From Stutzerimonas stutzeri (GTDB lineage: Bacteria > Pseudomonadota > Gammaproteobacteria > Pseudomonadales > Pseudomonadaceae), in assembly GCA_002345575.1 (NCBI GenBank), contig DDVX01000001.1, positions 1 through 35,969 on the forward strand: a DNA stretch of 35,969 bases, written 5' to 3'. How positions within the stretch are numbered: position 1 is the first letter of the stretch; each line of letters begins with the position of its first letter. Shown here piece after piece: positions 23,654 to 32,701 of this stretch. The position numbers were made by a program, and so were the translations under genes. The notes under the pieces are model-generated. The model worked only from the letters and a program-made list of their open reading frames with translations. It searched no databases and was not told the DNA's origin.

Positions 23654-26299
23654 ATGCAAGATCTCGATCCCGTCGAAACCCAGGAATGGCTGGACGCCCT
23701 CGAATCCGTCCTCGACAACGAAGGCGAAGACCGAGCCCATTACCTATTGACCCGTATGGGCGAGCTGGCCACCCGCACCGGCACCCAGTTGCCCTATGCG
23801 ATCACCACGCCCTATCGCAACACCATCCCCGTTACCCACGAAGCGCTGATGCCCGGCGACCTGTTCATGGAGCGGCGCATCCGCTCACTGGTCCGCTGGA
23901 ACGCGCTGGCGATGGTAATGCGCGCAAACCTGAAAGATCCGGACCTGGGTGGTCACATCTCCACGTTCGCTTCTAGCGCGACGCTTTATGACATCGGCTT
24001 CAACTATTTCTTCCAGGCGCCGACCGAAGAACACGGTGGCGACCTAATTTATTACCAGGGCCACGCCTCGCCCGGCATTTACGCTCGCGCCTTCCTTGAA
24101 GGCCGCCTGACCGAAGAGCAGATGAACAACTTCCGTCAGGAGGTTGATGGCGGCGGTCTGTCGTCCTATCCGCACCCGCACCTGATGCCGGACTTCTGGC
24201 AGTTCCCGACGGTATCCATGGGTCTGGGCCCGATCCAGGCGATCTACCAGGCACGCTTCATGAAGTACCTGGAAAACCGCGGCTTCATTCCTGCTGGCAA
24301 GCAGCGCGTATGGTGCTTCATTGGTGATGGCGAGTGCGACGAGCCGGAAACCCTCGGTGCGATTTCCCTGGCCGGGCGTGAAAACCTCGACAACCTGATC
24401 TTCGTCATCAACTGCAACCTGCAGCGCCTAGACGGTCCGGTGCGCGGCAATGGCAAGATCATCCAAGAGCTGGAAGGCAACTTCCGCGGCGCTGACTGGA
24501 ACGTGGTCAAGGTCGTCTGGGGACGCCTGTGGGACCCGCTGTTCGCCGCCGACCACGATGGCCGCATGCAGCGCCGGATGGACGAAGCCATCGACGGCGA
24601 GTACCAGAACTACAAGGCCAACGACGGCGCCTATGTGCGCAAGCATTTCTTCGGCGCAGATCCGGAGCTGCTCAAGCGCGTCGAGAAGCTAACCGACCAG
24701 GAAGTCTGGAACCTAAACCGTGGCGGCCACGACCCCTACAAGGTGTATGCGGCCTACCATCAGGCAGTCAATCACAAGGGCCAGCCCACCGTCATCCTTG
24801 CACATACGATCAAGGGCTACGGCACCGGTGCCGGTGAGGCGAAGAACATCGCCCACAACACCAAGAAGGTCGATACCGAGAGCCTGAAGAAATTCCGCGA
24901 TCGCTTTAACATCCCGATTGACGACTCGCAGCTGGAAGATCTGCCTTTCTACCGCCCTGCCGAAGACAGCGTGGAAATGCGCTATCTGCGCAAATGTCGT
25001 GAAAATCTCGGTGGCCACCTGCCGCAGCGCCGCGACAAGAGCTTCAGCATTCCGACGCCGCCGCTGGAAACCCTCAAAGCTGTTCTTGACGGCTCCGGCG
25101 AGCGTGAAATCTCCACGACCATGGCCTTTGGCCGGATCCTGTCCCAGCTGATCAAGGACAAGGACCTGGGCAAGCGCATCGTGCCGATTCTCGCCGACGA
25201 GGCGCGCACCTTCGGCATGGAAGGCATGTTCCGCCAGCTGGGCATCTACTCCCCGGTAGGCCAGCTGTACGAGCCAGTCGACCGCGACCAAGTGATGTAC
25301 TACCGCGAAGAGAAGAGCGGCCAGATCCTTCAGGAAGGCCTGAACGAAGCAGGCGCGTTCTCCTCGTTCATTGCCGCAGGCACCGCCTACAGCAACTACA
25401 ACCAGCCGATGCTGCCGGTCTACATCTTCTATTCGATGTTTGGCTTCCAGCGGATTGGCGACCTGGCTTGGGCCGCCGGCGATGCACACACCCGCGGCTT
25501 CCTGCTGGGTGGCACCTCCGGACGTACCACGCTGAACGGCGAAGGCCTGCAGCACGAGGATGGCCACAGCCATATCCTCGCCAGCACCATCCCCAACTGC
25601 CGCAGCTATGACCCCACCTACGGCTACGAGCTGGCGGTGATCATGCATCACGGCATGCACGAAATGATGGAGCAGCAGAAGAACGTCTACTACTACATCA
25701 CCGTGATGAACGAGAACTACCAGCAGCCGGCCATGCCTGAAGGCGTCGAGGAAGGCATCATCAAGGGCATGTATCTGCTCGAAGAAGCCAAGGGCGACTT
25801 CAAGCACCGCGTGCAGCTGATGGGCTCTGGCACCATCCTGCGCGAAGTGCGCGCCGCGGTGGATATCCTTGCCAAGATGGGCATTGGCGCCGATGTCTGG
25901 AGCGTCACCAGCTTCAACGAGCTACGTCGCGAAGGCCTGGCTGTGGACCACTGGAACCGCCTGCATCCGATGGAAGAACCACGCAAGAGCTACGTCCAGC
26001 AATGCCTGGAGGGTCGCGAAGGCCCGGTGATCGCTTCCACCGACTACATGAAGCTGTTCGCCGACCAGATTCGCCAGTGGGTTCCGTCGCGTGAATTCCA
26101 GGTGCTGGGCACCGACGGCTACGGCCGCAGCGACTCGCGCGCCAAGCTGCGTGACTTCTTCGAAGTCGATCGCCGCTGGGTCACGGTCGCCGCGCTGCAA
26201 GCGCTGGCCGATCGCGGCGCCATTGAGCGCAAGGTAGTGGCCGAGGCCATCACCGAGTTCGGCATCGATCCCGATAAGCGCAATCCTCTGGATTGCTGA
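23654..26299 (+). CDS. aceE: Pyruvate dehydrogenase E1 component, homodimeric type (AceE)
   Basis: AceE is the thiamine-diphosphate E1 that decarboxylates pyruvate and acetylates the lipoyl groups of AceF. The 881-residue length fits the gamma-proteobacterial single-chain E1. Diagnostic stretches are TRTGTQLPYAITTPYRNTIP near the N-terminus, the ThDP-binding motif GDGECDEPETLGAIS to NCNLQRLDGPVRGN at about 224-265, and IPVLADEARTFGMEG-type sequence (here IVPILADEARTFGMEGMF) in the middle domain. The ATG at 23654 has GGAG at 23644-23647. The leader holds the two HexR-like palindromes. aceF starts 27 bases downstream, so the two are one operon. There is no dihydrolipoamide dehydrogenase gene in the window. 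Confidence 0.98.
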   Translation: MQDLDPVETQEWLDALESVLDNEGEDRAHYLLTRMGELATRTGTQLPYAITTPYRNTIPVTHEALMPGDLFMERRIRSLVRWNALAMVMRANLKDPDLGGHISTFASSATLYDIGFNYFFQAPTEEHGGDLIYYQGHASPGIYARAFLEGRLTEEQMNNFRQEVDGGGLSSYPHPHLMPDFWQFPTVSMGLGPIQAIYQARFMKYLENRGFIPAGKQRVWCFIGDGECDEPETLGAISLAGRENLDNLIFVINCNLQRLDGPVRGNGKIIQELEGNFRGADWNVVKVVWGRLWDPLFAADHDGRMQRRMDEAIDGEYQNYKANDGAYVRKHFFGADPELLKRVEKLTDQEVWNLNRGGHDPYKVYAAYHQAVNHKGQPTVILAHTIKGYGTGAGEAKNIAHNTKKVDTESLKKFRDRFNIPIDDSQLEDLPFYRPAEDSVEMRYLRKCRENLGGHLPQRRDKSFSIPTPPLETLKAVLDGSGEREISTTMAFGRILSQLIKDKDLGKRIVPILADEARTFGMEGMFRQLGIYSPVGQLYEPVDRDQVMYYREEKSGQILQEGLNEAGAFSSFIAAGTAYSNYNQPMLPVYIFYSMFGFQRIGDLAWAAGDAHTRGFLLGGTSGRTTLNGEGLQHEDGHSHILASTIPNCRSYDPTYGYELAVIMHHGMHEMMEQQKNVYYYITVMNENYQQPAMPEGVEEGIIKGMYLLEEAKGDFKHRVQLMGSGTILREVRAAVDILAKMGIGADVWSVTSFNELRREGLAVDHWNRLHPMEEPRKSYVQQCLEGREGPVIASTDYMKLFADQIRQWVPSREFQVLGTDGYGRSDSRAKLRDFFEVDRRWVTVAALQALADRGAIERKVVAEAITEFGIDPDKRNPLDC

Positions 26300-26326
26300 T
26301 GCTGCGTGCGCACAGGAGAAACTATT

Positions 26327-28024
26327 GTGAGTGAAACCATACGCGTACCCGACATCGGCAGCGGTGAGGGTGAAGTTATTGAATTGTTCGTCAAGGTCGG
26401 CGATCGCATCGAGGCCGACGAGAGCATCCTGACGCTCGAGTCGGACAAGGCCAGCATGGAAATCCCCGCGCCGAAAGCCGGCGTGGTGAAAAGCCTCAAG
26501 GTCAAGATGGGCGACCGTCTGAAGGAAGGCGACGAACTGCTGGAGCTGGAAATCGAAGGCGCCGAAGAGGCTGCACCTGCAGCCGAAGCTGCTGCTGAAC
26601 CAGCCGGCGCCACCACTGGCGGGGCAGTTGACGAAGCCGAAGCGCCGACAGCACCTGGCGATGACGATCCTTCCGCCTCCGCAGAAGCGCCGGCGAGCGA
26701 AAGCGTCGAAGAAGTGCGGATTCCGGACATCGGCTCCAGCGGTACTGCCGAGGTCATCGAAGTGATGGTCAGCGTCGGTGATACGGTGGAAGCGGAGCAG
26801 TCGCTGATCACCCTGGAGTCCGACAAGGCAAGCATGGAAATCCCTGCGCCAAAGGCCGGTGTTGTCGAAAGTCTTAAGATCAAGGTCGGCGATCAAGCCA
26901 AGACTGGCGATCTGATCCTGCGTCTGAAAGTGGCCGGCGCAGCGCCGGCTCCTGCAAAGGCGAAGGCCGAGCCGCAGCCTGCAGAAGGCAAAAAAGCCGA
27001 AGCGCCCGAGGAAGCTGTTCCGCAGCAAACGCTGGCACCCAATAAGCAGGGTGTGCCCCCAGCTGAAGCGGGCACCAAAGCGCCGCCGGTGGTCAGCGGG
27101 CCGAGCAAGGCCGGCAGCAAGGTCCATGCGGGCCCGGCTGTACGCATGACCGCGCGGGAATTTGGGGTCGATCTGGCCGAGGTCAAGGGCACAGGACCGA
27201 AAGGTCGTGTTCTGAAGGAAGACGTCCAGGCCTACGTCAAGTCCCAGCTGCAACAGAGCAAAAACACTGAAGGAGCGACTGGCGGTGCCGGCATCCCGCC
27301 GATTCCGACGATCGACTTCAGCCGCTTCGGCGAAACCGAAGAAGTCCCCATGACCCGCCTGATGCAGGTCGGCGCCGCCAACCTGCACCGCAGCTGGCTC
27401 AATGTGCCGCACGTGACTCAGTTCGAGTCAGCCGACATCACCGAGCTGGAAGCCTTCCGCGTGGCGCAGAAGGCCGTGGCGGAAAAGGCCGGCGTCAAGC
27501 TGACCGTGCTGCCGCTGCTGCTCAAGGCGTGCGCGCACCTGCTCAAGGAGCTGCCAGAGTTCAACAGCTCGCTGGCGCCCAGCGGTAAAGCAGTGATTCG
27601 CAAGAAGTACGTACACGTCGGCTTTGCCGTGGACACGCCGGACGGCCTGATGGTACCGGTCATCCGCAACGTCGATCAGAAGAGCCTGCTGCAGCTGGCC
27701 GGCGAAGCGGCTCAGCTGGCCGAAAAGGCACGCAACAAGAAGCTTTCAGCGGATGAAATGCAGGGCGCCTGCTTCACCATCTCCAGCCTCGGGCACATTG
27801 GCGGCACTGGCTTCACGCCTATCGTCAACGCGCCGGAAGTGGCGATTCTCGGTGTCAGCAAGGCCACCATGCAGCCGGTCTGGGATGGCAACGCCTTCCA
27901 GCCCAAGCTGATGCTGCCGCTGTCGCTGTCCTACGATCACCGCGTGATCAACGGGGCTGCTGCGGCACGCTTCACCAAGCGCCTCTCCGAGCTGCTGGCG
28001 GACATCCGCACGATACTGCTGTAA
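26327..28024 (+). CDS. aceF: Pyruvate dehydrogenase E2, dihydrolipoamide acetyltransferase (AceF)
   Basis: AceF forms the core of the pyruvate dehydrogenase complex and passes acetyl groups from lipoyl arms to CoA. The 565-residue protein has two lipoyl domains with SDKASM at 39-44 and 165-170 (lipoylated K41 and K167), Ala/Pro-rich linkers, an E3/E1-binding domain at about 268-306 (AVRMTAREFGVDLAEVKG) and a catalytic domain with DHRVING at 537-543. A longer frame begins at 26306, but GTG 26327 has AGGAG at eight-base spacing and gives the usual MSETIRVPDIG start. A strong terminator follows 19 bases after the stop. Two lipoyl domains, not the three of E. coli, agree with what I recall for P. 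aeruginosa. Confidence 0.97.
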   Translation: MSETIRVPDIGSGEGEVIELFVKVGDRIEADESILTLESDKASMEIPAPKAGVVKSLKVKMGDRLKEGDELLELEIEGAEEAAPAAEAAAEPAGATTGGAVDEAEAPTAPGDDDPSASAEAPASESVEEVRIPDIGSSGTAEVIEVMVSVGDTVEAEQSLITLESDKASMEIPAPKAGVVESLKIKVGDQAKTGDLILRLKVAGAAPAPAKAKAEPQPAEGKKAEAPEEAVPQQTLAPNKQGVPPAEAGTKAPPVVSGPSKAGSKVHAGPAVRMTAREFGVDLAEVKGTGPKGRVLKEDVQAYVKSQLQQSKNTEGATGGAGIPPIPTIDFSRFGETEEVPMTRLMQVGAANLHRSWLNVPHVTQFESADITELEAFRVAQKAVAEKAGVKLTVLPLLLKACAHLLKELPEFNSSLAPSGKAVIRKKYVHVGFAVDTPDGLMVPVIRNVDQKSLLQLAGEAAQLAEKARNKKLSADEMQGACFTISSLGHIGGTGFTPIVNAPEVAILGVSKATMQPVWDGNAFQPKLMLPLSLSYDHRVINGAAAARFTKRLSELLADIRTILL

Positions 28025-28042
28025 CCGTTCGAGCGAAACAAA

Positions 28043-28076
28043 ACGCCGCATACCCTCACGGGATGCGGCGTTTTTT
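28043..28076 (+). terminator. Rho-independent terminator of aceEF
   Basis: ACGCCGCAT (28043-28051) pairs with ATGCGGCGT (28063-28071), with an inner CCC/GGG, and is followed directly by six T's (28071-28076). It lies just after the aceF stop on the same strand. Confidence 0.95.
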
Positions 28077-28148
28077 GTACCTACGGGTTTGATTGAGCCC
28101 CTTTGCTAGAGCGCTGGCTTTTACGCTTCAGCAGAAGCCACTTTTGCA

Positions 28149-28220
28149 TGTGGGAACGGGCCATGCCCGTGAAGGGAGCATGCCGGAGTGCCGGCGAGGT
28201 TCGTGGGGGGCCCACTCTTA
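28149..28220. repeat. REP pair downstream of aceF
   Basis: The unit at 28149-28173 is identical to the REP at 16121-16145 (TGTGGGAACGGGCCATGCCC plus GTGAA). A degenerate inverted partner lies at 28200-28220 (TTCGTGGGG then CCCACTCTTAC). Between them sits a short GCCGG/CCGGC stem. It occupies the convergent gap between aceF and the small secreted-protein gene and is a typical REP doublet. Confidence 0.8.
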
Positions 28221-28246
28221 CCGTTTCAACAGTGAAGCTTTCCTGC

Positions 28247-28771
28247 TCAGCCTTTCTGCAGATTGCGAATCAGGTAGGACAGCGCCTTGGCCAGCTCCTC
28301 GGCGCCTTTAGGGTCACGCAGGATGGTCAGCCAAGGCTCGCCATTCTGACTGGCGAACGTGCAAACCACTCCCTGCGGCGGGCATTGGTACTGCACATAA
28401 GGATCCATGCCGAAAACCGAGATTCTGCGGTTGCTCACGGCAAGGCTGCCAGCGGCATCACGTCGCTCCTCGCGAATACGCAACTCGCCTGGCGTCCCCA
28501 CCTCAAGCCGATAACGCAAATCCTGCGGATTCAGCTGCCCCACCTGGTAGGCAGCTCGCAAGCCATAGGTTTCAAGCAGGGCATTGACATGGGTCAGCAA
28601 CGCCGAACGCTCATCGGAGGTTAGATAGAGCGCCCTGAGCCCCGATAGATATCTCGCCGACTCCTCAGGCTCTAGCCGGTTGGTTTCAGTAGCCTGCAGA
28701 GGACTGCCGAGGACGAGCAAAAGTCCGAAAACCCGTAACTTCCAAAGCCGACTTGTCAGTCCCTTCTGCAT
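28247..28771 (-). CDS. Small exported protein of unknown function
   Basis: I do not recognise this 174-residue protein. It has a clear Sec signal peptide: basic MQKGLTSRLWKLR, a hydrophobic core VFGLLLVLGSP and a likely cut after LQA27, so it should be periplasmic or secreted. The mature part is about 147 residues with a central ESARYLSGLRALYL helix, a basic stretch REERRD and a CPPQGVVC pair (C130, C137) that may form a disulfide; no transmembrane helix follows. ATG 28771 has AAGGGTG upstream. It is divergent from the dipA-like gene, so the two may share a control region, but no functional link is shown. It is probably a real gene because of the signal peptide and ribosome site. Confidence 0.75.
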   Translation of the reverse strand: MQKGLTSRLWKLRVFGLLLVLGSPLQATETNRLEPEESARYLSGLRALYLTSDERSALLTHVNALLETYGLRAAYQVGQLNPQDLRYRLEVGTPGELRIREERRDAAGSLAVSNRRISVFGMDPYVQYQCPPQGVVCTFASQNGEPWLTILRDPKGAEELAKALSYLIRNLQKG

Positions 28772-28877
28772 GATGCACCCTTGCCTTCATTGAATGGAAT
28801 CAGCTACGCAAACGCCCCAGAGCCCACGCCGCAGCTGGTGGAAAGACTCCCGAAGCATACTGGAAGCCAACCGCTTG

Positions 28878-31541
28878 ATGAAAATACATACCGATGCCGC
28901 CAGCCGTATGGCGACCGAGGTTGTGACGCAGTTGCCAGTGCCTGCCAGGCTCGGGATGCTGCGCTTCGAGCGTTTGAACGAATCCAGTTGGGCCTTGCTG
29001 TATCTTGATCCCGCCTGCGAGCGTTATTTGGGTCAGCCTGCTGAGGAGCTTTGCTCCCTTATTGACGCGCCTTTTGCCTGCCTGATGGAGCCAGCAGCGC
29101 GCCTGCAGCTGCACGATATTGTTCAGGCGCAGCTGGCCAGCCATGGCCACTACTCAATCAGCTATCGACTGCACTCGGCCAACGGATCGTTCAGCATGCT
29201 GGAGATCGGCGAGGCATGCCGGCAATACGGCCGCGAAATGCTCCGCGGCTACCTGATCATCGAGCACCAGAGCGCTGCGCAAATCACACCACAGCAAACT
29301 CTGCCCATAACCCTGCTCGATCCCCATCGGACCCAGGACAATCATCTGGAACACCTGATCCGTTCACGCGCGCAACAGAACCTGATCGTTCGCCTTGCCA
29401 GGCATCGCTATAGCTCTTCCAACCCGCAACTCGAAGCAGCTCAACTGATTACCCAGGCAGCATGCGAAGCCTACGGGATCGCGCGCGCCGCCATCTGGCA
29501 CCTGAACGGCAGCCGATTGGAGGCTATCGCAGCGTACCGGCGCGATAGCGACGGTTACGAGTATCAGTCAGCGCTGGACATGACGTCCTGCCCTCGCTAC
29601 CTGCAAGCGCTGCAAAGTGAGCGCGCGCTCGATGTATCTGACATTCGAGTCGATCCGCGTACCCAAGAGCTGTTCGAAAGCTTTTTTGAGCCACGCAAGA
29701 CCACCTCGATCCTCGATGCGACCATCCGCCTTGGCGGCGAAGTGGTCGGCGTACTCTGCCTGGAACATGCCGGCGAGCCGCGGGCTTGGCTTCCCGACGA
29801 AATTGCCTTTGCTGGCGAACTGGCCGACCAGTACGCGCAGGTTTTGGCCAATCAGCAGCGACTCAGCGCTGCCCACAGTCTGAACCTGTTCCGCCGCGCC
29901 GTGGAACAGAGCGCCAGCGCCTTCATTCTGGTCGACCGTGAAGGCATCGTTGAATACGTCAATCCGAGCTTCACCTCCATCACCCAATACTCCGCCGATG
30001 AGGTTCGCGGGCATCCGCTCGCGGAGCTGACGGCCCTGGAGAATCTCAGCGAACTGCTGTTCGATACTTCTTCTACCCTGGCGCAGCACAACAGCTGGCA
30101 GGGCGAATTTCACAGCCGCCGCAAAAATCTGGAGCCGTACTGGGGGCAGCTGTCGATCTCCAAGGTGTTTGCCGAAAATGGCGAGCTGACCCACTACATC
30201 GGCATCTACGAAGACATCACCCATAACAAGCTGGCGCAGCAACATATCGAGCAGCTGGCCTACACCGACAACCTGACCAGCCTGGCCAACCGCCCGTTCT
30301 TCATTCGAAGCCTCGAAGAGCGTTTCACCGACGACAAAGAGCCACGGCTGTGCCTAATCCTGGTCGATATCGACAACTTCAAGCGCATCAATGACAGCCT
30401 CGGCCATCAGACCGGTGACAAACTGCTCAGCAGCCTGGCGCGGCGCTTGGGCAACGGACTAAGCCGAGAAGGCGTGCTGGCACGCTTTGCCAGTAATGAA
30501 TTTGCTCTGCTGTTCGACGACATGGGATTGGAAGACGGACAGCGCTTGGCCAATCAGGTTCTCAGCACCCTCGACAAGCCGCTGTTCGTTGATAAGCAGC
30601 TGATTAACGTCAGCGGCTCTCTGGGCCTGGCCTGCACTCCGCTGCACGGGCGCGACCCGGAAACGTTGATGAAACATGCCGGGCAGGCTCTGCATAAAGC
30701 CAAGGCCAACGGCAAGAACCAGGTGCAGGTGTTCACCGAAGCCCTGCATGCCGAGGCCAACTACAAGCTGTTTCTGGAAAGCAACCTGCGCCGCGCCCTG
30801 AGTCAGGATGAGCTGGAAATCTTTTATCAGCCCAAGCTGTGCCTGCGCACAGGGCGCTTGCAAGGTCTGGAAGCGTTGTTGCGCTGGCAGCACCCTGAAA
30901 AGGGCATGATCCGGCCCGAACAGTTCATCGCCGTGGCGGAAGAAACCGGGCTCATAATCCCCATTGGCAAGTGGGTCGCACGCGAGGCCTGCCGCACCGG
31001 TGTACAGCTGGCCGGCCTTGGCCGCGGTACGCTGCAGATCGCCATCAACCTGTCACCCAAGCAGTTTTCCGATCCCGAGTTGGTTGCTTCCATCGCCAGC
31101 ATTCTGCACGAAGAGCAGTTGCCACCCCAGCTGCTGGAGCTGGAACTGACCGAAAACCTCCTGCTTGATGCTACGGAGCAAACACGCCAACAACTGCTCG
31201 GCCTCAAGGCCCTCGGCGTGACGTTGGCGATGGACGATTTCGGTACCGGCTATTCATCCCTGAGCTACCTGAAGAAGTTTCCCATCGACGTGATCAAGAT
31301 CGATCGAAGCTTTATCAAGGATATCCCGGGTAATCAGGACGACATGGAAATCACCTCCGCGGTCATCGCCATGGCTCGCAACCTGCGCCTGCAAGTCGTC
31401 GCCGAAGGTATCGAAACCGCCGAACAACTGGCTTTCCTGCGCTACCATCGATGCGATATCGGCCAAGGCTACCTGTTCGACAAACCGATCCCCAGCAGTC
31501 AGCTCGCCGAAGCGCTTCTTCGCTATCCACGCTGGGCCTGA
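28878..31541 (+). CDS. dipA: DipA-like c-di-GMP phosphodiesterase (PAS-GAF-PAS, degenerate GGDEF, EAL)
   Basis: This protein of about 887 residues has an N-terminal PAS-like region (about 20-140), a GAF domain (about 175-335), a PAS domain (about 350-470, FILVDREGIVEYVNPSF), a GGDEF domain whose signature is ASNEF near 538-542, and an EAL domain. The EAL domain keeps LEALLRW near 663, NLSPKQF, ELTEN, DDFGTGYSS, KIDRSF and VAEGIET, so it should hydrolyse c-di-GMP; the GGDEF half should be catalytically dead and perhaps regulatory. DipA of P. aeruginosa (PA5017, beside aceF and msrA) has this design and promotes biofilm dispersal. The frame opens at 28794, but that start leaves only 22 bases to the divergent gene and has no ribosome site; ATG 28878 is preferred. 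Confidence 0.88.
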   Translation: MKIHTDAASRMATEVVTQLPVPARLGMLRFERLNESSWALLYLDPACERYLGQPAEELCSLIDAPFACLMEPAARLQLHDIVQAQLASHGHYSISYRLHSANGSFSMLEIGEACRQYGREMLRGYLIIEHQSAAQITPQQTLPITLLDPHRTQDNHLEHLIRSRAQQNLIVRLARHRYSSSNPQLEAAQLITQAACEAYGIARAAIWHLNGSRLEAIAAYRRDSDGYEYQSALDMTSCPRYLQALQSERALDVSDIRVDPRTQELFESFFEPRKTTSILDATIRLGGEVVGVLCLEHAGEPRAWLPDEIAFAGELADQYAQVLANQQRLSAAHSLNLFRRAVEQSASAFILVDREGIVEYVNPSFTSITQYSADEVRGHPLAELTALENLSELLFDTSSTLAQHNSWQGEFHSRRKNLEPYWGQLSISKVFAENGELTHYIGIYEDITHNKLAQQHIEQLAYTDNLTSLANRPFFIRSLEERFTDDKEPRLCLILVDIDNFKRINDSLGHQTGDKLLSSLARRLGNGLSREGVLARFASNEFALLFDDMGLEDGQRLANQVLSTLDKPLFVDKQLINVSGSLGLACTPLHGRDPETLMKHAGQALHKAKANGKNQVQVFTEALHAEANYKLFLESNLRRALSQDELEIFYQPKLCLRTGRLQGLEALLRWQHPEKGMIRPEQFIAVAEETGLIIPIGKWVAREACRTGVQLAGLGRGTLQIAINLSPKQFSDPELVASIASILHEEQLPPQLLELELTENLLLDATEQTRQQLLGLKALGVTLAMDDFGTGYSSLSYLKKFPIDVIKIDRSFIKDIPGNQDDMEITSAVIAMARNLRLQVVAEGIETAEQLAFLRYHRCDIGQGYLFDKPIPSSQLAEALLRYPRWA

Positions 31542-31599
31542 TATCCCCACGGCAGCCTGTTAGGCTTTGCACTGCACTCCAAAAAGTTGAGTACCACGT

Positions 31600-32247
31600 A
31601 TGACCCTGCGCTCAGAGATTCTCGTTCACAAACAGACCCTGCCTGAGGCGAAACAGGCCCTGCCAGGCCGCGACACTGCGGTACAGGTTCCTGCTGCCCA
31701 CTTCGTCAACGGCAATCCACTGCAACCGCCCTTTCCTGCACATTTGCAGCAGGCAATGTTCGCCATGGGCTGCTTCTGGGGCGCGGAACGGCGTCTCTGG
31801 CAACAGCCGGGCGTCTGGACGACAGCAGTGGGCTATGCCGGTGGAATCACACCCAACCCTAGCTACGAAGAAGTCTGCTCCGGCCTGACCGGCCATGCGG
31901 AAGCCGTGCTGGTGGTATTCGATCCGCAGGAAGTCACCTATGAGGAATTGCTCAAGCTGTTCTGGGAAGTTCACAACCCAACCCAGGGCATGCGTCAGGG
32001 CAACGACATCGGTACTCAATACCGTTCTGCCATCTACTGCTTCGACAACGAGCAACTGACCCAGGCGCGCAGCAGCCAGGAACGCTTCCAGGCCCAGCTG
32101 GACGAGCAAGGCTTCGGCCAGATCACCACCGAGATTACCCAGGTGCCAAACTTCTATTACGCCGAAGCCTATCACCAGCAATATCTGGCGAAGAATCCCG
32201 CTGGCTATTGCGGGCTGGGCGGTACCGGGGTTTGCATGCCGGCCTGA
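31600..32247 (+). CDS. msrA: Peptide methionine sulfoxide reductase MsrA
   Basis: MsrA reduces the S-epimer of methionine sulfoxide in free or protein-bound form, repairing oxidative damage with thioredoxin. The 215-residue protein carries the catalytic motif GCFWG with Cys58, then VGYAGG, and the C-terminal recycling cysteines C204 and C212 (GYCGLGGTGVC). The length fits the long E. coli-type MsrA. It starts at ATG 31600, 58 bases after the dipA-like gene, and may be read with it. The same neighbour pair occurs in P. aeruginosa (PA5017-PA5018). Confidence 0.97.
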   Translation: MTLRSEILVHKQTLPEAKQALPGRDTAVQVPAAHFVNGNPLQPPFPAHLQQAMFAMGCFWGAERRLWQQPGVWTTAVGYAGGITPNPSYEEVCSGLTGHAEAVLVVFDPQEVTYEELLKLFWEVHNPTQGMRQGNDIGTQYRSAIYCFDNEQLTQARSSQERFQAQLDEQGFGQITTEITQVPNFYYAEAYHQQYLAKNPAGYCGLGGTGVCMPA

Positions 32248-32402
32248 GCGATATAGCGAGTACCGAACAACGCGAACTACCCGTCAGTGGGTATAGGAAG
32301 GTTCGGAGCCGCAGGAGATTTCGTCACCGCGATAAATGCAAAGGCTTGATCGGGCGTAGCGCGCTGATCGGGCCTTTGACTCCAGTTGCGGCATCAACGG
32401 GC

Positions 32403-32431
32403 AAAAAAAACCCTGCCGAAGCAGGGTCTTT
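32403..32431 (-). terminator. Bidirectional intrinsic terminator between msrA and acyl-CoA dehydrogenase
   Basis: CCCTGC (32411-32416), loop CGAA, GCAGGG (32421-32426) is preceded by eight A's (32403-32410) and followed by TCTTT. Read on the minus strand the stem ends in eight T's, a strong terminator for the leftward acyl-CoA dehydrogenase. On the plus strand it may weakly end msrA. Confidence 0.85.
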
Positions 32432-32596
32432 GCAGACTGAATCTGACATCCGTGACTCACGCCTTCCTGGCGCCATTCCCCGTGCATCCGTATTGTTGTC
32501 TGCGCTTCCATACGCGGCGTCCCAAGATATGCAGACTACCGATCACGCGGATTAAGCTGTAGTAGCCATTTGCACCACGCCTTGTAAGCTATTACC

Positions 32597-32623
32597 TACA
32601 GAGGGACTTGCGCACCCTCTGTA
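32597..32623. repeat. Nine-base inverted repeat in the msrA/acyl-CoA dehydrogenase gap
   Basis: TACAGAGGG (32597-32605) and CCCTCTGTA (32615-32623) pair perfectly across a nine-base loop ACTTGCGCA. No T-run follows on either strand, so it is not an ordinary terminator. It may be an operator, a mobile-element remnant or an RNA structure; nothing else here decides it. Confidence 0.55.
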
Positions 32624-32701
32624 AGCCATTGGCTAGTGGCACCGTTTTATGATTGAGCAGCTCATTGCCGAAGATGGCCAATTAGCTTCATGTCCTTAGT
32701 A

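Larger units (their letters stand above)
32248..32701. other. 454-base region between msrA and an acyl-CoA dehydrogenase, no gene seen
   Basis: No convincing reading frame is present. The region holds a possible weak hairpin at 32340-32377 (AAAGGC with GCCTTT, and TGATCGGGC twice), a strong bidirectional terminator at 32403-32431, and a nine-base inverted repeat at 32597-32623. In P. aeruginosa a small gene (PA5019) lies between the matching neighbours; I see no counterpart here. Confidence 0.6.

Noticed and set aside
25922..27412. 496-residue minus-strand frame across aceE and aceF
   Set aside because: Shadow of the repeated lipoyl and linker codons; composition is not protein-like.
27935..27960. 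Asn in place of Asp in the AceF catalytic motif DHRVING
   Set aside because: As I recall, Azotobacter and Pseudomonas E2p proteins normally have Asn here, so it is not a defect.
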